From NCBI RefSeq assembly GCF_020080835.1, contig NC_058160.1, positions 23,857,152 through 23,921,151 on the forward strand: DNA of 64,000 bases. The letters are read 5' to 3'. Source of the DNA: Cotesia glomerata (taxonomy: Eukaryota; Arthropoda; Insecta; Hymenoptera; Braconidae). Position 1 is the first letter of the stretch. Every line of letters begins with the position of its first letter. A program made the translations under genes and the position numbers. This document shows, piece by piece, positions 24,278 through 37,616 of the stretch. The notes beneath the pieces were generated by a model. That model was not told the DNA's origin, made no database searches, and saw only the letters and a list, made by a program, of their open reading frames with translations.

Positions 24278-27200
24278 TTATTTTGGATTCTTGTTAACCG
24301 CTTGGTTGAATTTTTCATCTTCAAATTCTAGGGCTAAATTAGTAATACCCTGAATATTATTATTGTTTGATGGTATATTTTTTATTGGTGTTGAAGGTGA
24401 ATTACCGATAAAGTATTTAGTTACTGGACTCAGTAAATTTTTATCCAATGCAGCAACGTCTTGGGGCTCTGTCATAAAACTGACAAGACTTCCAATCAAT
24501 ACTGTTACGCAGCATCCAATCATGCTGTACCATAAATAACTTATCTAGATAAACAAATCACATTTTAGTATGCAGAAAAAAAAAACTCAGAAATTATATT
24601 TAAAACTTACTTTATATAGGGACCAGACTTCATTATTTTCATAATAATCGTCACTAATATTTTGATCGTAAAGGGTTTCATTGATACAAGGACAATAATC
24701 AACAGATACTTTTTTGTTTTCAACATTTATCAAGCCATTGAAGGTTGCTATTTGTGCGCCTAAACCAATCCATAGCACAAGTAAAAAAGCAGTAATTGCG
24801 CCAGTTAATGCGCCTTTTGCATTTGCCCATGGTACAAACATTCCCAAAGAAAACATTCCGAGTGTGACACCACCAACCATACCATTAAATGACAAAGCAA
24901 CCTTTGGCAATCAGAATAAGAATAATAACAATCATAATTTACACAAAAAGCCATTTGAAATTTTTTATCAATTACATACAATCAATCATGGTTAATTTTA
25001 TATGTATAAAAAAGAAAAAATATAAAATTGTTGTAGTGTCATTAAATTAAGAATCTGATGAAAAAGGTAATCGGAAAAAGTAGACCCGGAAAAAATTTTA
25101 AAGTTATGAAAAATTCATATTATTTCATTAAAATTATTATAAAATGAAAATTATAATAATAATAATTGTATTACACCCACAATTTTCCTGAAAAACAAGC
25201 ACCCCCAGAATGATCGCTGGATTTTTTGTTACAAAAAAAAATATTATTATTTTAATTAAAATAATATAAATTTTTTCATAACTTTAAAATTTTTTCCGGG
25301 ATTCGATAAAAAAAATTGTTATATTTTTACCATAATACTGAAATTAATAGACATCTAAAAAATTTTTTTATTTCTATTACAACTCAATTATAAAAAAAAA
25401 TATTTTTAAAAAATTTGTACTTGTAATTCTTTTAGATTTTTAGATGTGGAATTGTTTTATTAAAATTTTTTTATAATAATTTAGTTGTTATAACAATCTA
25501 AAAACTTGACAGATGTCTGTTAATATCAGTATCATTTTTTGCCACAATTGATTGCAATAATTTATAAATGATTTTATGAATTTTATAGTCAAATAAAATT
25601 ACCTCTAAAACTCCACCTAATCTTTCAACGACAAAAACAAATGCAAAACTAAATATTCCAAAGAAAATACTAATCCATCTTGCATAAGCAGCTCCTTTCT
25701 TCGCAGGTACTTGCATATTCATTATTCCTTGAAATATATCTTCACATGTTATTGCAGCCAGTGAATTAAGAGCACTTGCTACGGTACTGTTCAATTTTAA
25801 TATAAATTAATAAGTTAAATTAATCAAGCCACTAGAAATGATTTATCAACTGAGAATAATTACCCAAGAGAAGCTGCGAAAATTCCAGCAACAAAGAGTC
25901 CAGGTATTCCTGGATAATCACCCAAAAAATTCATAACATAAAGCGGTAGTAGTTGATCCTGGCCGGTGATGTACCCAGCGTTTAATGGATCGCAACCTTT
26001 ATTTGCACTGTACAGTATCATGCCGGTGAGAAAGTTAATGCTATAAATAAGAATTAGTGCTAATGACGATACCCAAAGTGCTCTGTAAATAGATAAAATA
26101 AAAGTTTTATATAAAATCATACTTGGTAAAAAAATTTTAAAGATCAAGTTCTACAGCTAACATAAAAAAACTTCAAAGAAGAAATTTACGAATTAAAATT
26201 TTTATTTTATTTGCAAAAATTAAATGACACTGAAATTAGCAGACATCTGAAAATTTGTAGAATTTTTATAACTAATCAATTATTATAAAAAAAAAAAAAA
26301 AATGATTTTAAAATTAGCAATCATTTGACCTCTTGAAAATATTTTTAACAAATTAATTTCTTCCGAAAAATTATTTTTGAAAAATTCCATTTTTTATTTT
26401 TAAAAATTTTTACGAGTCAATTTTTTTTGCCGTAATTTATTTGTCAAAAAAAAAAATTTTAAAAATGATTAAATATCAAATAAATTAATCTTCATTAAAA
26501 AAAAAATATTTTTTAAAATTTGCACTCATAATTTTTTTAAATAACTAAGGTAAAAGCCCCAATATATGATCATGTACCAGTATATGATCACTCCATGTAT
26601 TTGTATACCTATATTTGTGAATATAGATATACAAATACATGGAGTGATCATATACTGGTACGTGATCATCTATTGGGGCTTTTACCTTACATGTGAAATA
26701 TTTTTACTAAATTTATTTCATTATAATTTAATTGTTATAAAAATCTAAAAAATTGTTAGATATCTGTTAAATTCAGAATCATAAAAGTAATTGAAATGAA
26801 TTAAAAACGAAAAAATAATACTTACGTATTAACTTGACCAGTTGCTTGTACACTCAGGTATTTTTGGACGGAAGCTTGATTACTACAAAACATAGTCACC
26901 CAGTAGAACGTACCACCGATGACAACACTCCAGAAGCTGTGTCTAACAGTAGGACGTGGATCGAGATTGAAAAATTCAATCCTGTCTGTTTCCAAATTAT
27001 CCTGCCAGACTTTAGATATTCCACCCTGTAAAGTCATCCCCATGCTCACGACAACAAAGAGGGAGATCAGTAAGACAATTCCTTGGAAAGTATCTGTCAT
27101 TATAACAGCCTTCATTCCACCCTAAACGAAACATTATTTTTTGATTAATGAATACATTATTCAATTGTTCAACAATTTAATTTAAAATAATGGGAAAACT

Positions 27201-28026
27201 TACTTGTGATGCATAGAAGATACAAACTACGTAGACTAGAGCCACGGCAAGATAAGTATCCAAGCCAGTAACTGAAAAATTAAATAACAATTATTTTATT
27301 GAGTACAAATCAATCATAGGTTGATTTAATTAATCAGGTAATTGTAACTGATGCTATCATGTCCCTAATTAAATTATTTACCGTGACTTAAAGCTAATGC
27401 TGGCGCATAAACTGCTACCGATGAATACAAAATCATTTGTAACATGTACAATCCACTTGCAAACAATCTACAGTGGCGATTAAATCGCAAATTCAGGTAT
27501 TCATACGTCGAAGTTAATCTCAATTTCATAAACACAGGCAAGTAGAGTTTTGATGTTATTGGTACGACGAGGACGAACGCAACACAAGTCATCCAAAATT
27601 GTGTACCCTGAAAAATTATTAAACAATATTAGAATTAATTTATTTGAAAATTATAACAGGGTTAAGTAAAATTAAAGTAAGAATAATTACATGACTATAC
27701 ATTTCAGCAGGATTCCCCAGTAATTCAATGGCAGTTATAAAACTAGCCGCCAAAGACATCGCCATTGGTATTGTACCAATATTTGAACCACCGAGTAAAA
27801 AGTCCTTACTTGTTTTTTGTTTTTTTGAAAAAAAACCATAAAATGTACCAATTAAACATGATACTAACAACATTACTGCGAGTACTAAATAATCAATCCA
27901 AAAAAATCCGTTTCGTAAACCAGGATTTTCTTCATTGCACTTTTCTTCATCGGCTGATAATTGTCTTCGCTGCTCGGCTGATGAAGTTGATAATGAGATA
28001 ATGAGGATAAGTAGTCGCAGCACCAT
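24278..28026 (-). CDS. Sodium-coupled solute symporter, SLC5 family (SMCT/SMVT-like), gene 1
   Basis: Eight exons: 27691-28026, 27382-27607, 27204-27271, 26826-27121, 25864-26082, 25603-25786, 24611-24901 and 24278-24544, giving 628 residues. An N-terminal hydrophobic stretch (MVLRLLILIISL) is followed by TM-like segments starting at FFWIDYLVLAVML (41-53). Family landmarks are KDFLLGGSNIG (74-84), SLAASFITAIELLG, GGMKAVIMTDTFQG, and ATVASALNSLAA-like sequence in exon 6. SLC5 proteins couple sodium inflow to uptake of monocarboxylates, vitamins, sugars or iodide at the plasma membrane; this sequence looks nearest to the SMCT/multivitamin branch, but the substrate is not provable here. An alternative upstream ATG (28065) would add 13 residues. 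The introns hold two MITEs of the ACAGACATCT family. Confidence 0.87.
25331..25534. repeat. MITE of the ACAGACATCT family in intron 6 of the SLC5-type gene 1
   Basis: The left end has ATACTGAAATTAATAGACAT and the right end its imperfect inverse (AGATGTCTGTTAATATCAGT). It lies between exons 6 and 7 and ends about 70 bp from the donor of exon 6. Confidence 0.55.
26225..26783. repeat. MITE of the ACAGACATCT family interrupted by a second MITE
   Basis: Ends TGACACTGAAATTAGCAGAC and (minus strand) ATGATTCTGAATTTAACAGA mark an element in intron 4 of the SLC5-type gene 1. A 144-bp palindromic MITE (26546-26689) sits inside it. Confidence 0.55.
26546..26689. repeat. Palindromic MITE of the GGTAAAAGAYCC family (144 bp)
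   Basis: An almost full-length inverted repeat: the left half starts TAAGGTAAAAGCCCCAATAT and the right half ends with its complement. The centre is near 26617. It is shorter and more symmetrical than the related elements at 21890 and 57087. Confidence 0.75.
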
Positions 28027-30001
28027 TTTTCCGGTTCGTCTATGTTTAGTAATAATAATTTGCATTCATTAATAATAACCCGGTATGCATTGAAAAAATT
28101 TTTTTGTTACATTAAATTGGAGAAAAATTATTTAAGTATTATTCTGATTGCAGATGACAGTGACAATTGACATAATAAATCTTGGTTGAAATTTATTATT
28201 TATAAATCACGTATTTGTATCAATAAATGATGATTGTTACTAGTTAGAGCTGGTATTTTAATTTTAAATTTTAGTTTATGAAATCACTATTTATTATTAA
28301 GCAGATTAAGGGATTCAATTCAATTCAATATACAAACAGTAATTTGAGCCGATAGGATTTTAAATATCGAATGAAATGGAGTTGAGTATAAACACGTTTA
28401 TATTTAAAATATATCATATTATTGCATTACAAGTGACCTTAAGGAATTGTTATTAACAGTGACATAATTTCAAGACCGCTGGTCTAGTAAATCTGAACAA
28501 AAATCAGGATTCACACATTTTTTTATGCGGAAGTTTATAATTACTCGGTCTTTATCTTATATAAATTTTTTTTAACGTTTCCATTTTTCATAATTTATAA
28601 TTAAAAATATTATCAACACTTACCTTCTTTACAAAAATAGTCCTCAATTACTTATAAATATTAACAATTAAACCTAGTCAGTTAATTCGTACAATTAATT
28701 TACAATTTCACTAAATTATTAGTTTCTAAAAATGTTCGAAACTGTAATTGGATTATTTTACTCGATTGCCTGATATAACGCATTAATTTGCGAGTTAACT
28801 AATAAAATTAAAAAACTCAAAAAATAAAATAAATTATAAAATTAAAAGTCGATAAAAATAATATTTCTTTGAAGCAACGAAAATAAAAAATAACTTTTTT
28901 CACTTGAGGAATTTAAACAAAGTAGAAAAAACAAAAATAAAAAAAAATTGTTTAAGTTATTAAAACTAAGTAAAATGTTTTCAAACGACTGGATTAAACC
29001 GGAGTAAAATTTAAAGACTGATGATTTTAATTGTCATATGCGCCTTTATACGACACTTAATATGTCCCTACCACTAATATTTTTGTTGCGTGGTGGATGT
29101 ATTTGTACAATATTGTCGTTTGTCGGTTTTACTCCTTCGAAATGTAGAAATATACGTTTGTATATTTATATCTGTCTGTACATATACATATGTACAACAG
29201 TAACAAAAAAATAAGTAGAACATATATTCAAGGGCGATAATTTCCATAGAATTTCACAAAAAATCGATCTGCCGGCTTAATAATAAATTTAACGATTGCG
29301 CCATTATAATAAACGATGACTAAACTGGATGTTGTTTAGTTTAACATTTTTCATTAAATAAATTAAATCCATAACTATATCTTCTTCCTTACTGCATTTG
29401 TAAGTAATTGTGTGAAGCGATATTGTGAAATTTAAGGGAATCTAAGCAGAGATGTCAGATGAAGGTGACGTGTATGACATTTTAAACATTAACTAAAGTC
29501 ATCGCAAATAGAATCTTTTAAAAGTGAGATTAATGAGTGTATCATTCATATCTACTTCTTCATCACTTACATATGTATTAATTTATACGTTTATCGATCT
29601 AAAAATTCTAACAATTATATTTAAAGTAATGATGATAATGATGAAGATGACAAATATACTTCATAGAATCTAATATGATCTTCAGAAAATAGTTTTATTT
29701 TTTTCTCAACAGTTGAATTAAAAATACAACTTTGCGCGATAATTATATGATAGCACTTTATTTATAAAACATGTAATTTTTCATCAGTCAGGTGTAGTAG
29801 GAAGTTAAATAATAAAAATGTAAACAAGACGAAAATAGTTTTGTTTACATTTTCTTTTGTCGAATGGGCTGTGTTAAAGGAACTGACACACACGATCAAA
29901 TGGGGATGAACCGCGGTTAGTCAATAAATTTGTTTAATAGAATTTTTATGATCAATGAAAGTTATTAGTTTATTTAATTATTTGTACACGAGTTAATATA
30001 A
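28027..30001. other. Intergenic region upstream of SLC5-type gene 1
   Basis: Almost 2 kb with no supported coding region on either strand. The promoter and any 5' UTR exon of the SLC5-type gene 1 should lie here. A 14-codon ORF at 29452 was seen and rejected. Confidence 0.5.
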
Positions 30002-30405
30002 ATGGAAGAGAGTTTTGATGATATGATGGTAATAATTTCTAGCGACACGCAACGTGTCTTGACGCCGATTAATCTTCCCATGCGTTCGCAACGCGATTTT
30101 ATGCCTGAGAAGTTTAAACGGTTGATGGTGCTGTATTTATATATGCTTGTTATTGGGGTATGTTTATGAGCTAATGTATTATATTATGTTTCTCTCCAAT
30201 AAAAGAAGAAGTATATGATTTTTGCTATTATAGATACAAATAAGATGTAAGTGTGTAAAATTTACAAGTTTAAACTGGTTCCATGCCGGTTTATTTCGGC
30301 ACAGATCTATAAGCTTTGTGTGAATATATTTGCATGTAAAATAATCTAATGTTACTCATTACTTCTTATAAATGTTATAAATCATAAATTTGTTTTTAAT
30401 AAGAC

Positions 30406-30449
<44 letters not shown>

Positions 30450-30904
30450 CTTTAATTAATTCGAGGTAGAAATTTTTAATCTTGAAGAGGATAAAACTTA
30501 TCTTCTTTTGTCTTCTTAAAAAAGAAGTTTTTTTTATTTTGATTATTAATTATTATCACAATCAACACGAGTTGACAATAAAAATAATAAATATTTATTT
30601 GATGAATGAATTAACAGATAATATCATAGAAACATGATAAATTGTGGTCATTAAAACAGAAGTTGAAAAAAAAAAAAAAAAAGAAAAAAGAAGGGATTGA
30701 GTCAAGCTTTAGTATATTATAGCTTAGCCTATAAGAATTGAAATAAAAACTGGCTTGATCTGGACTTCACTAGATCCATTCAGATTCCGAGACGTATTGT
30801 CGTCTTAGAAGTTAATTGCTTAATTTGGCTTGATTGAAACTAATTATTTTTAGGACCAGCATTTCTATTCATCACAATCTGGAGACACACAACTAATCCG
30901 CTGA
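30002..30904 (+). CDS. Candidate two-exon small membrane protein (68 residues), unrecognised
   Basis: Exon 30002-30157 is open from an ATG and ends at a good donor (GGG|GTATGT). The acceptor at 30853, preceded by TTATTTTTAG, joins in the same frame to 30854-30904, ending in TGA. The predicted protein has a polar, acidic N-terminus (MEESFDD), a basic patch (EKFKR, about residues 36-40) and one hydrophobic segment (LMVLYLYMLVIG, about 41-52), then a polar tail. An AATAAA is at about 30944. No family was recognised. It may equally be the first exon of a larger gene whose later exons are not visible, or chance. The exon's amino-acid composition is much less A/T-driven than neighbouring noise. Confidence 0.35.
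30407..30446. repeat. (AAT)n microsatellite
   Basis: About thirteen AAT/ATA triplets in a row within the intron of the candidate small gene. Confidence 0.9.
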
Positions 30905-32007
30905 TAGTGATCACCTAAAACGTGGAAATGTACCACTAAAACCAATAAATCTCGTCTTCGTTAGATATTATACTGTTTTAAACGATCCTAGAATTTAAAA
31001 TCAGTCATACAATAAATGAATCACAAGAAGAAATACGAAATTTCTGAAGATCTGAATGAACTACTATTTATTTCAATTCAATTCAAAATGATTAAAAATT
31101 TTTATTTTAAAGCTTTAAATTATAAAAAATATCTTCTTGTTTGTTGAATGTCTTTATTCATCCCCTTATTATTACACTGATAAAAATATTAACTTTATTC
31201 AAGGAAAAAGTTATTGAACCAAGAAAACTATTTTGAAGAGTTTCATCATATTGAATAAAGCAGAAAAATTCTTGAACTAAAAAATTTTTTGTAGTGTAAG
31301 TAAAGTTTTCTTGGCTCAAAATTTTTTTTTTAATCAAGTTAATTTTTCTATCATTCCATATAAATTTATTACATTAATAGGTATTTAAAAAAATAGAGAT
31401 TGACTTATACAAAATATAACAATTTTTATGAAAATATATATTTTAATTAGTAATAAATTTTTTCACCATTCTAATCAACCATTAAATTTTTCAATCATAA
31501 ATATAACAATATTATTAAAATACCACATAGATTAACCTAAGAATACTAAGTTGAGCGATTTTGTTTAAAATTATAACTGTAATTTAAGTACTAAACGAGG
31601 TATCATACGCACATTAATAAAATTTGTTAAAGTAACTGACCATTATTGTCATTATACAAGATTAAGACGCCCTAATAGTTTTAGGCATTCATTACAACAT
31701 ACAAAGCACCAGTATGTTTATATTAGCGTACTAGACATTTGCCTTAAGGCTAAAGCAATTTTATTACAGAAATTACAATAAAAAACAAAACGATTATCAC
31801 TAAGGAAAACAACATTATTTTTCATAATACTATCCAGATTTAAGATAAAACTGGTGTTAAAATTATTGAGATAATTTAAGAGAAAAATAGCTCTGTACTT
31901 TTGTACTTTGATGGAAAACAATAATTAATAAATATAATTGTAACAGAACACGTAAAAAAATTATTGTGAAAGGCAATGATGAATATTAAAATAATGATAA
32001 AATTAAA
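30905..32007. other. Intergenic region 3' of SLC5-type gene 2
   Basis: No gene seen. An ACACTGATAAAAA end near 31173 resembles a dispersed AT-rich repeat also visible near 59740-59930. The minus-strand ORF 31718-31921 has no protein-like features. Confidence 0.4.
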
Positions 32008-35000
32008 TTACATGTGCGTGGTAGCAGTATTACATCGCGTTTTACTTTCAAATTCATATTTATGTGCAGTCACTCCATTATCAGTCTGAAGCCTCTTACG
32101 AATGCGCTTGGCTATGAAAGGGAAGAAGAGATCTGGGTTAATATTTTTCGGACTCTCTAATCCGAAGCATTCCGACAACTTGCTGGTGACCAAGCCTATG
32201 ACAATAGTTATGAAAAAACCGATCGGTCCTGTCCACATGTAAGAGATTCGATAAAGATACAAAAATTGAGATTTGTCGGGAATAGGAGGATGTAAATATT
32301 CTTGTAGTGTTATATGTTCCATTTCGAGTTCCTTGTAAAGAGAAGACAGCGTTTCATTGCTGCAGCTTTCAATGGAAACAGGTAATCCCTGCGCAACTGG
32401 ACGTGGATTACCAAATGACATCCATAGTGAAAACATAAGGGATAGTGTTGAACCAAAGACAGCACCGCGTTGATTTGCTGACTCAAATAACATACCAAGG
32501 GTAAACAAACCCAAGAGTGGCCCACCAACAGCGGCGAATATTGTTAAACTAGTCTGAAATTTAATATAATTGATGTTACTCGCATGGAAAAATATATATG
32601 CGAAAAATATATGTTGACATATATTTTTTTTTGCGCTAAATATATGTCCGCATATATGTTCACATATATGCGCGCATATAAATGCAATATATGTCTAGAG
32701 ATACATAAAAAAAAATTTAACTTGAATCAAGTCAATAATTTTGAAGAATTTAACTTTCTTGATTTGAGTAAAAAAATTCTCAGACTAAGAAATTTTCTTT
32801 TCAGTGTATGCTTACATATATGTCTACATATATTTTAGCATGTATCTCTGCATATATGTCAGCATCTATGTGAAAAATATATGTTGACATATTTTTTTTT
32901 TGCGTAAATATATATTATATATGCGACATATATTTTTAACATATATATTTCTCCATGCGGGTAATTTAATTATTTAAAATAAATAAATTATTTTCAAATT
33001 TTACGTAGTAAATCTCACTTGAAGAATATTTTTGAAATGTTGAGCAATTACAGCAAGAGCTATACATAAAAATCCAGTAATGAATGCCAAAAATTTTCCC
33101 AATAACAATGATGTTGACGGTGACAATTGTTTCTTTGTACATTTTGAGTATAACGGTTTTACATAATCTTCTAAAGTAACAGCGGCGAGAGAATTTAATG
33201 CTGCTGATATGGTACTTAATCCTGCGCTAAATACACCTATATAATAATAATAATTTTATTGCTTTATACCAGACAGAAAGATAAAATATTTGTATATTTA
33301 TATAATTGAATAAAAAAAATTTACCGGCGACAATTAAACCAGGTAAGCCTGGTATCGCAGACATTGAGTCCATAACATAGTATGGCAGTAACATATCTGA
33401 TTTATCTATTTTTTTGGCAGTTTTTGGATCGCATTTAAAATACTTTGAATAAATAGCTAATCCAGATAAACTCGTTGCTAAATTAAGAATTATGAGAATA
33501 GGTAAACAAAACCACATTGCTAGTTGTGCTTTTTTTAAACTCCTAATAACAATAAAAAAATTGTTTAAAAATAATAGAATAGTGAAAATAAACTAAATTA
33601 AATATTTTTATCTTGTACAATTAGTAAAAAATAAAAATAATCATTAGATAACGAAAGTAAATGAATAATTATTTTGATAAGTGACAATTATCAGCGACAC
33701 AATGACATCGTATGATCAAATATTTTTTTGATAAGAAAAAAATGTTTTTTTTTTTTTTTTTTTAAATTCATGTAGTTAAATGAGTTAAAGAATCATATAA
33801 AATTACCTGACTGTTAAAAATCGTTGAACTTGAACTTGGTTTACCGCGTAAAGTGATAAAAATGTACACATCCCTCCTATTATTTGAGTCCACCACGTGT
33901 GACGTTCGGTAGGATCAATAGAGAAGCTGTAAACCATGAAAAACATTTGAATATGAAGTTATGAAATAAAGTAATAGTAAATAAATAAAAGGTGACATTA
34001 CTTGAACAAATCTATTCGACCTCCTTGATTTGCAATCTCAAATATTGCACCGAGGCCACCAGCTGAATAAGTAGCTACGGCAATTACACCGATTAACGAA
34101 GCAAACATCAAAACCGCTTGGAAAATATCTGTTATTAATACAGCCTTTATCCCTCCGATACTTGAATAAAAAGCGCAAGTTAATCCAACTGATAGAATAC
34201 TTGTCATTCTTGTTAAGCCAGTTGTTGTTTCAAAAGCCAATGCCGGTGCGTAGAGTACAACACCTGAGTACAATAACATTTGGAGCCATACAACGAAGCT
34301 TGCCAATAATCTTGCGTGTACTCCAAAACGTTTTTCTAAGTACTTTAACAGAATAAATTTATTGTTTTATTTATCAATCTCAACACTCATTTATCAAAAT
34401 TTATCCTCATTATTTTGTTTACCAATCATAAATTAAATAATAACTGATAGATGTTATACCTCATAAGTACTTGTCGCTTGTAATTTATAAAACACCGGCA
34501 AAAATGCATAACAAATTATTGGTGTAGATATAATGTAATTAATATTAATAATAATAAAGTGAGTTCCATAATCGTAACTTTCAGCAGACATTCCTAGAAG
34601 TGTTATTGCAGACATAAACGATACCATTAAGCAAATACCAATTGCTATCGGTCCCATTGATCTGTTTGCTGAAAAATATTCCTGCAATTTTATAAGTCAG
34701 TTATTCATTGTCCATTTAAATTAATTAAAAAGGTAAAAAAGCCGCATCGATAAATCTCTTTACTAAATAAGAGTTGGCTTTTATATGATATATTTTTATG
34801 AGTTGTAACAAATCAATTTATTTATTAAAGGCTATTACTGTAGGAATATAAAGTGATAGTCATAACTCATAAAAATTTTTGTTTGTTATTAATGTAAAAA
34901 CCTCGGATGTTTTTTGTCTGTCTCCAGCAAACCGATAATAAATTCCGATTCCAACACTGATAGCTATTGTTAATGTGATAACCAGGTAATCAGCCCATTC

Positions 35001-35034
35001 CAAAACTTTGGCGGTCTCCATAGTTGATGATTTT
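32008..35034 (-). CDS. Sodium-coupled solute symporter, SLC5 family, gene 2
   Basis: Seven coding exons: 34902-35021 (the exon itself reaches 35034), 34460-34681, 34002-34342, 33807-33926, 33325-33542, 33019-33236 and 32008-32553, giving 594 residues. It starts METAKVLEWADYLVI, where the first membrane helix begins. EYFSANRSMGPI, SIGGIKAVLITDIFQAVLM, SAALNSLAAVTLEDY and WTGPIGFF are family features shared with the neighbour at 24.3-28.0 kb, so the pair probably arose by duplication, although several intron positions differ. An AG acceptor 13 bases before the ATG implies a non-coding first exon upstream. The exon 1 donor reads GTTTTT, which is weak but required by the frame. It is a membrane symporter by family; substrate unknown. 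Confidence 0.87.
32576..32964. repeat. TATATG-rich MITE in intron 6 of SLC5-type gene 2
   Basis: Inverted ends TTACTCGCATGGAAAAATAT and (minus strand) TTACCCGCATGGAGAAATAT bound a 389-bp segment packed with ATATATG/CATATAT words in both orientations. The TTA/TAA at the ends fits a TTA-type target. No coding capacity. Confidence 0.65.
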
Positions 35035-35293
35035 CTGAAATTAAGTAACTATAAATTTTAGTAATTGCTACATCAATACCTTGAATTTTATAATGTCAAG
35101 AACAATAGACTAGGTAAAAATATTATTACTTTTTTAATAATCATTGTATTAAAAAAAAAAAAATGATAGTTAGATTTTATGTTATTATTTAAAAAATAAA
35201 AATTGGTTTAGATTTAATTACAATGAAAATTAATTTAGCAGATATTTTATAATTTTAAGAATTTTCCCTGAATAAAAAAAAGTATTGAGACAA

Positions 35294-35356
35294 AAAAAAA
35301 AGTATTGAAAAGTATTGGATTGACTAGAAAACCAATACTTTTCAATACTTTTTTTT
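35294..35356. repeat. Perfect hairpin, 25-bp stem
   Basis: The left arm AAAAGTATTGAAAAGTATTG is complemented on the right after a 13-base loop. Most of the stem is A/T with a repeated AGTATTG word. Confidence 0.7.
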
Positions 35357-35673
35357 AATCAGGGTTTTTAATAAATAAATTATGCCAAAGAAAATGAGAA
35401 AAAAAATTGACATTTAGAAAATTAAAAAAATAAAAAATCCAATTTTTTAGAAATAATTTTTCGGAGCAAATTTATTTATTAAAAAAAAATTAAAAAATTT
35501 TCAAGCGGCTGCTAACTTTAACGTCATTAATTACATTAAAAAAAAATGACATCCGATAACTTTGAAAATATTTTTTTCAAATTGTAAAATTCTATAAAAA
35601 AAAATTTTCGTGTAAAAAATTCAATATATTATATGTATAAAGTTTTGAAATGTTGTTTTGTAACAATTTATTT

Positions 35674-35712
<39 letters not shown>

Positions 35713-37430
35713 TAACCTGTCTGTTGATTTCAAACAACTAGGTAAATTTATAATTCTAAAAATAGTTGAAATTCAATGATTTTCTGAATTATACATGAAA
35801 CAAAATGACTGTTTAAATTCGATAAATTAAATATAACTTAGTAATAAATACCATAAAATTATAAAAACAACATTACCAAGCAAAATTTAGATGCGGCACT
35901 AATAGACATCCAATGTGCAAATTGTGTAATGCTATCGAACCGCGTTTATTATCGGTAACATTAGTAAGACTATACTGACAATTAAATAAACACTTATATT
36001 TCTTAAACCCATACTCACACAAAAACACTGTGTTTACGTGTGCTGTTCTGTATGCATGAAGATATGGACCTTAGCACGTGGTCATCAATACTTTAATAGG
36101 TATATGTCATATATCTATCACTATCGCCTCATATATATTCTTTTAATATTATTTTTATCTTGTTTACCTGGTAAAACAGAATTTCATTAGGTTTTATTTT
36201 TTATCACGGATCATCAGATACAAAGTCAGTATCTATGCAATCAAAAAAAATTTTTTTTAAAAATGAGTAAAATTTGAATTTTAATAAATAAAAATCCTAA
36301 AAGTCATTCGAACTTAATTAAGTTTTTGTCAAAATATATTTTTAAATTATTAGTTTGAGTTTTATTCACAAGTGGCGCTAGTAGTCTAAAAGTGGGGGGA
36401 AATCGTGCGAAGATGAAATTGACACTGAAAACAGAACTAGAAACTGCAGTATTGACTGAGTTTTCAATAAAGTCACATTAAATGCGTTGGGTATCGCTTC
36501 GGTCGAGTTAAATCATTCTGAATTGCAACGGATTTATAAATTAATCAACCGGTTTATAAAAGTATGTTTTGACAGTATAAATATTAAGACAAATTCGATG
36601 TTAATTAATTTTTATCGCTGACCTTGGACTATTGAGTTCGGAGAATCTCTTAAAAAATTTTTTTCGGGTTAATAATTAATTAGTTATTGACGCAACAATT
36701 TAAGCAACACAAAAAAATTTAATTTTTATGATAGAGAAGACAACACAATTTTATTTGAAAGTTTTCATGTTTATAGACATAAATTGTATAGTTGAAAAAT
36801 GCCGAATGTCCATAAAATCAACATTTTTTTCGCACTGTATCATCTAGTTACACTTTCAATTTAATAAAAATGAAATTATAGACTTTGGTTCAAATATTAT
36901 GACAATAAACAGAATATTTGGGATGGAAAAGATATGAATAAATGTAAGCGAGGCTGGGATCAATTAAATGATCTTTATTCATGCACTTTTAAATAATTAG
37001 TTAATTTATTTTAATTTTTAAAATTGTTCTATCACTGGTTTAAAAAAAGAATTGTCCGATTGTATATATAAATTAAAGTTTTATTAAAATCCATTAAATT
37101 AAAGTCCATCCGTTGGCTTGAATTAGATTTACTAGTCACTTGACCAATAGGCGTAAAACTTTAATATGTTAATTTTTCATAAAAGAAGGAATTCAAAAGT
37201 ATTTAAAATATTTAGAAACATTGAAGAGCATTCAAATTCCATTATTTCGAATACTTTCAATTCGTTTTTTTTTTTTTAAGATTAAGGATTTTTAATATTA
37301 TTTTGAGTTGATGGTAATTATTGAATAATTTAATTTTTAGTTTCAAAAAAATTCCGAATGCAAAGTAACCAGTGCCAATGAAGAACAAAAGCATCATTTG
37401 TCATCATCATCAATTAATACAATACATGTG

Positions 37431-37505
37431 AATCGTTTATTTGAGAAACCCCATAAGTCATATGGAAATCCTATATAACATGGGGTTTCTCAAATAAACG
37501 ATTCA
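37431..37505. repeat. Perfect hairpin, 25-bp stem with 25-base loop
   Basis: GAATCGTTTATTTGAGAAAC plus CCCAT on the left is exactly complemented at 37481-37505. The size (75 nt) and perfect stem could suit a small-RNA precursor, a short MITE or a regulatory cruciform; nothing in the sequence decides between these. Confidence 0.75.
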
Positions 37506-37616
37506 TTTGCGTATTATAGCCGTTAAGTGACAGCCCTTCTACACATTTATTTCTTCGTCGAGGTTTGTTACTGCATGAAACTCCATAACTACCTATAATA
37601 AATTAAGAAAAAATAC

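Noticed and set aside
29452..29496. 14-codon ORF starting MSDEGDVYDILN
   Set aside because: It looks protein-like but ends after 14 codons with no donor site in frame; probably chance.
31718..31921. 67-codon minus-strand ORF
   Set aside because: No protein features, and it lies in AT-rich intergenic DNA.
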